A stretch of 64,000 bases of DNA from Coleophoma eucalyptorum. Lineage: Eukaryota; Ascomycota; Leotiomycetes; Helotiales; Dermateaceae. Made by a program: the position numbers and the translations under genes. Positions 1-9,828 of this stretch are shown piece after piece (positions within the stretch are counted from its first letter, which is position 1; each line of letters begins with the position of its first letter). The stretch is taken from positions 186,001 through 250,000 of the forward strand of contig JALRME010000040.1 in assembly GCA_026120035.1 (NCBI GenBank), in the 5' to 3' direction. Under the pieces are notes generated by a model, which worked only from the letters and a program-made list of their open reading frames with translations, did not search any database and had not been told where the DNA came from.

Positions 1-1473
1 ATGAAGAATGGCACTGTGCAAATAAAAGTTATGGCACCAAAGTAACCCATGAGAACTCTATAAGAATATATGAGTTCCTTCTCTGTTTTGTAACCTACCC
101 CAGCCGAGATACCAACAGCGATTGCATAGGTCACAACGACGAGGGCAGAACCGGTAATATTGACAAGATTGTAAAGCTATATTGATGATTAACATTACTT
201 AGCACCCTTATAGTTGACGCAGAGCTTCGAAAGACCGTTCCAACTATAAGCTCACTAATGGCAGGAAAGGGCTAGAAGTAAAATAACCTGGTGACTCACT
301 TTGGACCGTTCATACGAGTCAAGCTTAGAATGTTCCTCAGGACTGTAAGATTAGTGAACATCTTGAAAAAGTAGCGAAAAACAACCAGAAATTGGGGAAC
401 AAATGATTAGGATAGTAAGAGATATACTTACGATTTAGTGCCCTCCTGAACCTCTTGTTCTGATCTGATCAACTTGGGTAGGTCGCGTACTAGACTGGGG
501 AAAGTCGCTGCGTAAAATGTAGTGGCGATGTTGGCAGCTATAATTATGTCAATAGAGTGCCCTGAGCTGCCATAGTCCTGCGTATTAAATTCGGGTGATT
601 CATTGCTTGTTCAAGTGGCTGGGAAACACGAGAAGTTGGGCAGAGATTTGCAAACTCACCAAGAGTCCCGAGAACGTAGAGTGCCTGGGCAGCCTGCCAC
701 TGGTCTGGTCTGCTGATACCACACATCGCAAATTGACAGATGTAGAGGATTATTTGGGCAGCTAGGATATTGGCAGTAAGTAACAAAACCGACGGGACGT
801 AGATCATCGCTTTCAGGTCCAAAACTTACTGATCATGATCCATGGTCTCCAAGTGCCATAGTCGGCATAAGGACCAATAGTGAGTAGTAGAACGAGTTGG
901 GCAGCGAAAAGGATTCCAGTTATGTCAAGAAGCATTGAGTTCACTGCAGAGCTATTTAGTTTTCGGCGCCCTTTTAAATTCAAATCTCAACTTACTTGGC
1001 AGGACCTGTCCGCCCCATTTGACGTTGCCATCTGGGAATTGTTGACTCAAAAGAGCCTGGCGCAATGCACCGCCGTTACTGCCAATGGCTTTGGTGTCTA
1101 TCGTTATTACTGATCGAAACGGGGGCCAGAACTACTTACGTGCACCATTGTTTGAGAAGTCTGAACAGCTCGTCAGTATGGCACTGCAAAAATGGTATGT
1201 ACTGGACTCACAGAAAACACAGAAAAAGATATATTCCCACTTGCTTGTGGGCATACGGTTCCCGGTAATGGGAATGGTATGCTGCTGCTGAATTGTAGCA
1301 ATGGCTGCATTCCTGTGTAGGTCATTTGTAGCTCCATCTAGCTTGCTTGTGATTGACTCCAGGTGCTCTGTGGGGGCCCCCTTATCGTCTCCTGTATAGT
1401 TGGCATTAGGGGCATCCTTCTTGCCATGAGTATAAATTAGGATATTTGTTGCTTCGGGCTGGTTATCAGCCAT
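1..1473 (-). CDS. Atg22-like MFS vacuolar effluxer, C-terminus cut by window edge
   Basis: Multi-pass membrane protein of the Atg22/UMF1-like MFS group; yeast Atg22 exports amino acids from the vacuole. Exons I can support, all in one frame: 996-1109, 830-943, 660-761, 432-507, 300-342 and 176 to the left edge. They encode a hydrophobic segment followed by the family motif GPYADYGTWRPW, a helix ending FAMCGI, the loop motif FPSLVRDLP, a charged loop and a further long hydrophobic segment. The N-terminus is doubtful. An ATG at 1473 opens a frame to about 1132 without the usual first membrane segment, and the only way to join it to the 1109 exon is an implausible 30-nt intron. Either the first exon is damaged or the true start was missed. 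The gene continues beyond base 1. Confidence 0.72.
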
Positions 1474-3258
1474 ATTTTAAGATAAAAATTTGTAGATATA
1501 CTTCACAGCATAGACTCTAACAGGGATGGGTTTTTGCAGACGAGTTGCTGAAGCGGAGCTTGTTTCATTTGATATATACCTGCCAATCCCTACTCTGCTA
1601 CTCGACAGGTGAAAATGGAGACGATAAAACCTTATTCCCGTATCAGATCTGTCACACAGTATCTCTTGTAAGATTGGAACAAATTGTATTGCACATAAAA
1701 TGTAACCGTCTTATCGAGGTGGGGTGCGGGAGAAGAATGCAACGTAGTAAGAGAAATGACGATCATTTACTCTATGGAGTAGTTCTACCCTAGTCAACGT
1801 GATCCAAAATCGCAATGTTATGGAAAGGGTAAAAGGGAAGCTGGAGCAAAGTGGGCCGTTTCTTTTGACGTCGTTCTATTTCTCGGTAACTTCCCCGCAG
1901 CTTCCCCGCATGGAGATAGGAAAATGGGGGTTGCATATGTATGAATTAAAGCGCAGGGAATCACAAGACTAGAACAAAAAATGGGTCATCGGCGTATAAC
2001 CTATACGTTAGAGAGTTTTGATATTTATCTAGTGTGTCGTTATAAGATGAGTTGGTCTCCTAAGGCGCCTTTCTCTCTCCAGTTACCGAGCATGATAATG
2101 CGAGGTCTAGCAGTTAAATAACAACAGCTAGAAACATACAAGCATCATGCACCCATAAACCCTCTGATAATACAAGTTATGCCAAGTATTCGCTAATCTC
2201 TCGTGCGGTGTGAACTGTTGGGTTGTACAAGAAGTGTAAAAGTGGGATAACTCGAGGCACCCTGCTAGTCTAAAGTCAGCGCAGGGGAGTAAGATAATCT
2301 TGAGCCAGTTCAACTCCATGGCCAATTCCAGGACGGAAATATTAGCCGTTAGGCTATTCCAGCAAGGGATGTAAGGCATCTTAGACGAGCGTATGATCAC
2401 ATAACATTAAGCAACCTGTTAGTTGAGTAACGCCACCGCCACAACTTATGGCGGTAGTGGGAGACCGTTGGGCTAAGCTTCAGCTGTGATGCACTTGGCA
2501 TCTGGTAAGCCCGACTTCTGTGCTGGATCATGTGCGTCCTTTCTTATAAGAACGACTTGGATCTAGTCTGCGACATGCAGGGGAAGAAGGTGGAATGGGA
2601 GTATATACTTAGCGCGTCTGTTTTGGAGGCTGCTACAACGAGAGACTCGGGTGTTTCGTACTATGGTAAGGGCGCAGTAAAGACCAAGGCTAAAGTGCTC
2701 CCTGTTGCTAAGGCAATGTGTGTCAAGAATATAGCAAATAAGAGATTCTATATGGGATACATAGAACAAAATGTGTTCTAAATAAACTTTTGTGTCACTT
2801 GAGTTTATTCCCCGTACCTCTCGAAATGTACTTGTACTCACTAAGGTTGTAAAATGATGATATAATGAGACATGACTGTAACATCGTATCCATAACCATT
2901 GCAAGAGAGAAGAGAGAGAATTACTGTGAGGCAGTTACTTTGAATATAAAAGTATTTGAATCGTAAGCTAACCGTTCATCTGGCGCCACGTTCCAACCGC
3001 ACACGATCTCATCATTCTACAAAGCTCAATTTTTCTCAATGCTAGTATAATGATTCACTGGAATTATAATTTCGGTTCCAAGAGTCGAAAGATATCTGAC
3101 TTGGCAAACGGACGTGGAATCTATTCTTCCGAACTCTTCAAGGAGCTTGATTCATGAGATCTGCAAAATGTAACTAAAAGAATCGACTTGATTCTGCATT
3201 ATATCATTGTACTTCTATGTCAATGTTATAATCTGTAACCATTTTATAACTAGCTCGC
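1474..3258. other. Intergenic, nothing recognised
   Basis: Only short open frames (about 80-110 codons, overlapping on both strands) with no family resemblance. It probably holds the Atg22-like gene's promoter and the 3' flank of the next gene. Confidence 0.5.
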
Positions 3259-4458
3259 TTATTCCATGTCCTCAACTTGGCGCCGGAAAAGAACCAACTC
3301 AGCAGTAAAAGCATCAGGCTGATCCATTGGCATCAGATGTGTGCCGTTAATTACGCAGTATCTTCCATTTTGAACCGTCTTCGCAATCAGCTCTACGTAT
3401 TGTGGCGGCGCAGACACATCTTGAGACCCGGCTAGAGCCAAAACCGGAACCTGAAGACTTTGCAGGCCTTCGAGAACATCAAGCTTGCTCATGGCCTTCC
3501 AAGCTGCCGACCAATCCTTAACTCGCGCTCGTCGGATACAGTCTCGTGCAAAACGTACTCCCCAAGTATCCTGCGCAATGCTCTCTGGTAGGAACCATCT
3601 CATAAGCGACTCAGAGACAAGGGATTCCATTCCCTTATCCTCTGCTTTCTTCCCTCTTGCAGCCAGCATCGGCCCGGCTGGCCCAACGGCTGGGGTAGTG
3701 GCTATGAAAGCGCAAGATCTCACACGCTGAGGATTGTCAACAGCAAAGGTTTGCGCTACAGCACCACCATAAGAAATTCCATACAAATCAATACGGTCAA
3801 TCTCCAGAGTGTCCATGACGGACTTCAAATCGTCCGCTAGATGCTTAATTGATTTCGTAGTTGGGGCGCCTCGAGCATAACCCATGCCACGCATGTCGTA
3901 TGCAATAACCCGCCCCTCGGCGGCCAATTTTGGAAAGACATCGCGCCACATTCTGCTATCCAGTGACAGAGCGTGAAGCAAGATCATAGGAGTTCCACTA
4001 CCACCCGTATCGCGAAGGAGAGTGTTGTGGTCTCCAACAGAAACTATAGACTTTCTTGGGAGTTCGCACCCGCGTGCGGCTATGAGATGGTCTGTCAATC
4101 GACGAGCGATATTGGTGGCTCGAGGAGCGCCTGCATACGACGATGCAAGCAGAAGCATATCCTGAATCTCGTTCTCGGTAGCGCCGTGCCTGAGAGCAGC
4201 ATGGAGTATAATCTCAACTTGTTCTGTAGTATCACCCATTGCAGTTAATACAGCTACGGCTGTGAGTGCCCATTGACGATAGCCAATAGATGCGTTTGCG
4301 TTGATTGTTCCAAATCCGGCCTCGAGTATGTGACGACCTAGCGCCGGATATTCATATTCAAAATGTTTGATATTGTCTAATAATGCTTGTCCAGCGAGTG
4401 ATAGGGCTTCGTGGTGGCCAATGGTGGACTGTGCACGACCGTGATGATTTGTAGCCAT
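3259..4458 (-). CDS. Carboxymuconolactone decarboxylase / 3-oxoadipate enol-lactone hydrolase-like fusion
   Basis: Single-exon gene of 399 residues. Residues about 20-125 form a carboxymuconolactone decarboxylase domain (helical, ending in the motif YAGAPRA). Residues about 145-395 form an alpha/beta hydrolase most like 3-oxoadipate enol-lactonase, with nucleophile Ser229 in GISYGG, acid Asp347 in GSQD and His374 in GTHLMP. In bacterial protocatechuate degradation these domains carry out two successive steps to 3-oxoadipate, and the known bacterial fusion (PcaL) has the opposite order, hydrolase first. The decarboxylase-first order here suggests an independent fusion or a repurposed pair. No signal peptide is seen. 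A Zn2Cys6 regulator is divergently transcribed 549 bases away and may control it. The exact substrate is not shown. Confidence 0.88.
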   Translation of the reverse strand: MATNHHGRAQSTIGHHEALSLAGQALLDNIKHFEYEYPALGRHILEAGFGTINANASIGYRQWALTAVAVLTAMGDTTEQVEIILHAALRHGATENEIQDMLLLASSYAGAPRATNIARRLTDHLIAARGCELPRKSIVSVGDHNTLLRDTGGSGTPMILLHALSLDSRMWRDVFPKLAAEGRVIAYDMRGMGYARGAPTTKSIKHLADDLKSVMDTLEIDRIDLYGISYGGAVAQTFAVDNPQRVRSCAFIATTPAVGPAGPMLAARGKKAEDKGMESLVSESLMRWFLPESIAQDTWGVRFARDCIRRARVKDWSAAWKAMSKLDVLEGLQSLQVPVLALAGSQDVSAPPQYVELIAKTVQNGRYCVINGTHLMPMDQPDAFTAELVLFRRQVEDME

Positions 4459-5007
4459 GACTGCTTTGTAGGGAGTTAAGCAGATGTTTGTCGGATGTAT
4501 GGCTTTTAAGAATAAAGGGTACTGTTATAGAAGTTTCTTTAAGTTGTCGATAGCAAAATTTCCATCTGTGTCAGAGGAAGACCGCTTTATAGTGCCCGAG
4601 CATTTAGCTGACAGGTCGAAGAGCTTCATATGAGCCTATCGCACAATATGCTGGATGCGGCAAGGCTCCGGAGAATAGAAATACTTTAGTTGGTCCATGT
4701 CTACGAATCTGGGACTTTCCAGATACTTAGAAATACGACACACGAGTGCTAGGTTGTTTGGCTATTTCTGTGCCGGTTTGACCGAATTTGACATATATAA
4801 TCATCCATATAATCCTTAGCTACTAACCCCGTGACTTGAGTTCATGGATTCGATTGGCTCGCAGTACCCACCGAATGGGGTTTAGACTAGTTTGCCATAG
4901 AACAAGAATAGCCGAGAAATGCCCGATCAGATCCTCAGTAAGCACGATATAATTTTCCTTGTAAACTTCGGTTTGGGCATATACACTTGACTCTGCTAAT
5001 CTCGATC
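4459..5007. promoter_or_regulatory. Divergent intergenic region, hydrolase fusion / Zn2Cys6 regulator
   Basis: A 549-base gap between two divergent start codons, so it must hold both promoters. AT-rich stretches (tatataat near 4794) could serve as core promoter. No binding site could be assigned. Confidence 0.5.
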
Positions 5008-6905
5008 ATGCCATACAGTGGTCTACCCTCCAAAGGCTGCGATAGATGCCGCAAAAGAAAGATCCGAGTATGTATCATCATTTCTACAAGAAGCCTATTG
5101 ATACAATACATTGCTCTATACATAAGACTTTTCTTTAGTATGGATTTTGACTAGTCATAGTGTGACCAGAACGTAAATGGCTGCAGTCAGTGTGGAAGTG
5201 CCGGTAAAGGTTGTCCAGGATACAGGCATCATATCGATTTATTGTTCCGAGATCAGACCGATATGGTGGCTGAAAGGGTGAGGCTTGAGAAGTCGAGGGT
5301 TAGACTACGAAGGTGTAGCAAAAGGAAATCTCACTCTTCCGGGAGTCAGTCTACTACTGCCGTAGGAGCACTGGCCCTGTCATCATTTATACAGGAGCTT
5401 CCCAATTCCATGGTCACCGCAGTGTCGACTCAATTAAACAATCTCCCGCTCTCATTGGATGAGGTGGGAATATGTTTCTTCCTTGATAGATTTGTCCTCG
5501 GTATGGCCGGATCTATACGACAGCACATGAGCACCTTCTCCAGCAGTGCATATAAGTCAGATGCACAACTCTTAGCTAGTATTCAGGCTGTGGGATTGGC
5601 TGCGCTTGCGAACGTTGAAGCTTCTGCCTTTCTCAAGACATCGGCATACAAGTATTATGGCGCCGCTCTACGACTTACGAATGCAAATTTAGCACTTCAA
5701 GAGAGTGCTATAAAAGACAGCACTATCCTCGCAGTAATGATTTTGAGCCTTTGGGAGAATGTCACAGGAAGCACTCGTCAATCATTGGTTGCTTGGAGAA
5801 ATCATGTCCACGGTGCTGCTGAGGTACGTGCATTCTTGCGTTGAGATACATAAGTCCTTAAAAGAAGGGTATTGATCATTACTCAGCCCTGAATAATTAT
5901 TGAACTCATGGAAAAATTACTGAGTTGTTTTAGATCATAAGGCTACGTGGCTCTCATCAGTTCGACACTGTTGCTGGCCTTCGCCTCTTTGAACAAGTAT
6001 TCTCAAGCATTATAATGAGCTGTGTGCAGCGTGAACTGCACATACCGGCTTATGCCATTGAACTAAGATCGGAGGCAACGAAACGCTGGAATGTTGATTT
6101 CACCAATCCTACTTGGCAAGTACAAAGCTCAGCTATTCAACTCACTCAGCTTAGAGCTAGTATTAAGGATGGAAGCCTTTCTGATCTCGACGTTATCATT
6201 TCAGAAGCTCTGGATATTGACAAGTCCTTTGTGTCAATCTTTGAGACCATGCCAATAAAATGGCAATATACAACTAAATATACAAATACGCATTCAGAGC
6301 TAGTGCACCAGGGGGTTTACCATGTGTATTCGGATGATTTAGTGGCTCAGACTTGGAACAGCATGAGACTCGGGCGAATCCTTCTTAATGATATTATAGT
6401 ATCTCAGTTTCACAGAGAACAGCACAAGCCTCTACCGATTCCCATCATGTATCAAGCCCAGTATCAACTATCAGCGAAAGTCTTGCGGCAAATGACTGCC
6501 GACATTTTGGCAGGCGTTCCACAAAACATCGGTTATGTTTCTTTGCTGGATTCACAGCATTCACCAGTGAGAATAATTGATGCCTCTACCATTGGGAAAT
6601 CCTCGTCACAACAGTTTTATCCAGAGGCAAGAACATCCCATATCAACTTCAACAACCCATCGTCAATTGGCAGCCTGCCTTTCTCAACATCTCAGCACGA
6701 GCTACCAATAGTCAAAGGTTCTAGTGGTTGCCTATTAATATGGCCGCTGTTTTATATTGGGAGCATGGAAATTACTACTATCGAGGTTCGGATGTGGATC
6801 ATCAAGTTTCTGAGATATTTAGGACACGTCACTGGTATTTCACAAGCTGTCATGCTTGCAGGGTTTCTTGCAAAGAAGAGCGAGATGGCTTTAGGCTTAA
6901 AATAG
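5008..6905 (+). CDS. Zn2Cys6 transcription factor (fungal_trans_2 type)
   Basis: Three exons, 5008-5067, 5161-5823 and 5934-6905, total 564 residues. The N-terminal zinc cluster is canonical (CX2CX6CX6CX2CX6C: Cys11, 14, 21, 28, 31, 38) and is split by the first intron between Cys2 and Cys3, a common intron position in these genes. The rest is a helical fungal-specific domain, with the segment around 5934-6060 typical of the PF11951 group. The first ATG lies just before the zinc cluster, which supports the start. It diverges from the decarboxylase/hydrolase fusion, so a pathway-specific regulator is plausible but inferred. The 3' end abuts a transposon relic, yet the frame reaches a natural-looking stop. 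Confidence 0.85.
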
Positions 6906-6944
6906 ACGAGAGTAGATGCAATACACACGAGCGAGTTCATACCT

Positions 6945-7566
6945 ACGAATATAACACCTATTATAAACCCTATCTCGTCGAAGTTGTAGATATCCTCGTT
7001 GATAATACCATACTTGGCTTTAGTATTTCGTACGAGAGAAAACCACTAGCTAATCAGCCTTAGGGTCCTCGCATAAGGCTCTCTGGTAGTCGTATTTACG
7101 ATAGAATCGTGTTTGTAGCTCTAGTTGACGCTTTACAAAGTTATAGGCCTAGAGCTTGCCAACAGGTAGTGTATTCCATACGTATAGGAGTCGATTCGCT
7201 ATATCTTCAACACCATAGAGCCTATGCGGAAACGATCGCGTTGCTAGCTCTATTATATATCTTACAATAGCCTCTTCTTCCAATATAGTAAAATTTCTTG
7301 AATTTGGCAGAGTATTACGTCGTAAAGGTTTTCCGACGCGTCGACGAGATAGGGTCATACGAGGTACATTATAGACCTCTGCTGCTCGTCGGAGGCTTAG
7401 ATTCTTATCGCTATTCATAGCTTCGATAGCTAGAATAAGCTTGTTTTCATTTGAGAGTGATTCCATTGAGTAATGTTGATGTTATATAGTATTGAAGTAA
7501 AAAGAGGTTATTTTGGTGGAAAGTATCCCACTCGCTTATATGTCCCACTCGCGTATAAGTCACGTT
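6945..7566 (-). mobile_element. Fot1/pogo-type transposon relic, N-terminal half of transposase
   Basis: An open frame at 7149-7466 encodes the DNA-binding N-terminus of a Fot1/pogo transposase: a Psq-like helix-turn-helix with LSLRRAAEVYNVPRMTLSRR, then the CENPB-type block around EEEAIVRYIIEL. Just past its stop the family sequence continues as NFVKRQLELQTR and YDYQRALCEDPKAD, then in another frame as YGIINEDIYNFDEIGF. The copy therefore carries stops and at least one frameshift. It ends near 6945, beside the stop of the upstream regulator, and lacks the catalytic C-terminal half. A terminal inverted repeat lies outside the start at 7523-7566. Dead element. Confidence 0.85.
7523..7566. repeat. 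Fot1-family terminal inverted repeat, copy A
   Basis: Two near-identical units (cccactcgcttatatg and cccactcgcgtataag) in tandem, followed by tcacgt. The same arrangement recurs at 15141-15178 and 60415-60458. Its place just outside the transposase start fits a terminal inverted repeat. Confidence 0.8.
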
Positions 7567-7667
7567 AGGCTTTTTTGATTATGTGCACCCCATTTTCTCA
7601 TTCTTGGACAAGGCACTTTTTGAAAACTTTGCTTTTGCGCCTAATATAGCAGAATAAATATCGTCAG

Positions 7668-9247
7668 ACCCCCATTATCTGTGTTGTATCATGCAGTTCT
7701 AGCATTAGGATGCATGTACGGAGGGGGTGGTAAATTGGCGCCGGAACTGGAAAGTCATGGCAACTCTTCGTGGTAGCCCAGCGCAATCTGCCCAGCATCC
7801 TGAGAGGAACGGAATCTGTAATTGGCCTGCAGGTGAGTAAACCAAGCTTCCGTCTCCCTTATCAGTAAAGTAGTGTTAATGCGTGAGTTGAGGATTTGGT
7901 CGCACTGGTAAGTGCTAAAGCATATCTTTTACCTCTGACCTTGCTAGGTAGGATATTGGCAACGCTGACTAAACTGCTATTTAGTCCATATTTTCGATGA
8001 CCCCATGTTGTCTCCAGGTCAACCATCCTTTACTAGCTGAAGCATCTCGTATGGTTCTGGCACTTCGATACCACAAGGCTTCAACGCCTCAAAATTGTAG
8101 CGATGCGTGTCGGAGAACTTTCTGGGTAATCTACCACCTTGATAAACAATACAACTTCCAGGCACGGAATAGTTCTGTATGTATTTCTCACCCATAATTC
8201 ATTACTTGTTGAATTGATAAAACTTTAGTTAATTTCCGACTATGATATTTGCTGTCGTATACCTCCCGTACCTGAATCTATCTTTCGAGAATATGATTGG
8301 TTTCGGGCGTCAATTCAATTTCCCGAATTCTATCAACTGCTTACGAGACCGTCTTTTCTGTGACTGCGTCAATGAACAGAGCTAGCTATCAGCTTCTAGC
8401 CGTCAATACCGTTCAAGAGCTTTTAGAAGAATGGAGACTATCGATACCCTTGAGCTTTAGACCGCGCGAACCACATCAGAATTTTATTTTTAGAGATCCG
8501 AGAACCAAATATCCCGCGATTCAAACACATTATTATTACTACCATCTCGTTATGGCTTTAGAGAGGTTCACTCTACATATAGATCGAGAAAGAAACAGGG
8601 AGGAAAGTACAAAACGATTGATGAATGCGGCAAGAAGTGTGATTGAACTCACAAGGTTTATTGATGCGGAAGCGTAAACTCCAATCTTGTAAGTCTAAAT
8701 TATATTGACAAATTTCTTCGTTAATTTATGGTCTTAGCATTCTTGCTATAATGCCACTTTCGGCTCTTCTCGTACTCTTCGACTTTGTGATCCATAATCC
8801 CCGCCACTCGAAGACTTCAAGCAACCTTACTCTTCTAGATGTTGTGTCTGGCCACTTTAGCCTCTTGGAGCACGCATCAAATGGTATACTCCCTGGTAGC
8901 CACTTAGCAGAATTTACGGATATCGCGAGGCATTTCATCAAGGGTTTGCCGAGTCTTGATATCTCCAATAGAGTGGGAAGCGAGGAAAACCCATCAAACG
9001 GTCTTGGCGATGGTATAAGTCTAGCTTGTTTACGAATGATATTTGACTAATTCGAGAGATCTAGGTATTTACAGGCACTAGAGAATATGAAATTGCAACC
9101 GATGACACTTTGGGTTTAAATGAGCCACTTACGGACTTTGAAATGCTTTACTATCCTGTTTTTGACGAAGAGCCTGGAAGTTTAGGTGCTCAGATTGGCG
9201 ATACGGCTGATTTTTGGCCGCTCTTCAACTCATTTATCCCTGGTTAA
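7668..9247 (+). pseudogene. Broken fungal-specific transcription factor (fungal_trans domain), DNA-binding part missing
   Basis: Pieces of a fungal_trans (PF04082-like) regulator lie in order but in shifting frames: VLYHAVLALGCMYGG (from 7668), then WQLFVVAQRNLPSIL in another frame, then an exon with RRTFWVIYHLDK (about 8100-8155), SDYDICCRIPPVP (about 8237), ELLEEWRLSIPLSFRP (8420-8465), and after an intron PLSALLVLFDFVIHNP (8754-8800). Defects include frameshifts near 7745 and 8300 and a TAA at 8675-8677 where relatives have Tyr (EAYTPI). The last exon follows an intron ending tttacag (about 9070) and stops at 9247. No zinc cluster is visible upstream, where a transposon relic sits, so the 5' end may have been lost to that insertion. 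Confidence 0.75.
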
Positions 9248-9828
9248 CAGACTAATATGTCTGAAATACACCGACATTTAGGGGTCAACTACTTCAGAGC
9301 TGGACCTTTCATAATACTTTTCTGGGAACTTCAACCTGGTTACCAGCTCCAGCACAGAATGTATGTTTCAATAAAGAACCATACTTGACTTTGTTTGGAT
9401 TGATTCATCAATTTACGCTTAAAATTTGGCTGTGCGTGTTGGAATTGTGGTTTTTGTAAGAACCTGACCTGCCTGGTTGGATAATTTAGAACATTGGATT
9501 ATCCAGTACTGTGTCACCTGCTTTTCTATATTAGAGTACTATATTATTTATCTTCTCTGTTATTACTAGTAGATTCCCATGAGCATAGCTCACATAGTAC
9601 TGGAATAAAGTCTAATCACATAGTAGGTGCTAGAATAGGGTCACTGGAATAGGGTCCTATTCTGTGCTAAAAAGGGGTTTAAATTTTCGTGTATTGTGAT
9701 TCCCCCGCAAATCTGGCTTAAATTGAATAAGGCCATGGTGGGACGGACCATATGCTGGCCCGCAAACTCCTTTTATCCTCCAAAAGAGCTCTCACATAAG
9801 AGGTAGAATGAATTGCTATTAAGTCTAT
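9248..9828. other. Intergenic, AT-rich
   Basis: No gene seen. It holds short imperfect repeats of an aatagggtc-like unit around 9630-9665 and long AT runs. Confidence 0.5.

Noticed and set aside
2530..2904. Overlapping open frames on both strands
   Set aside because: No resemblance to known proteins; expected by chance.
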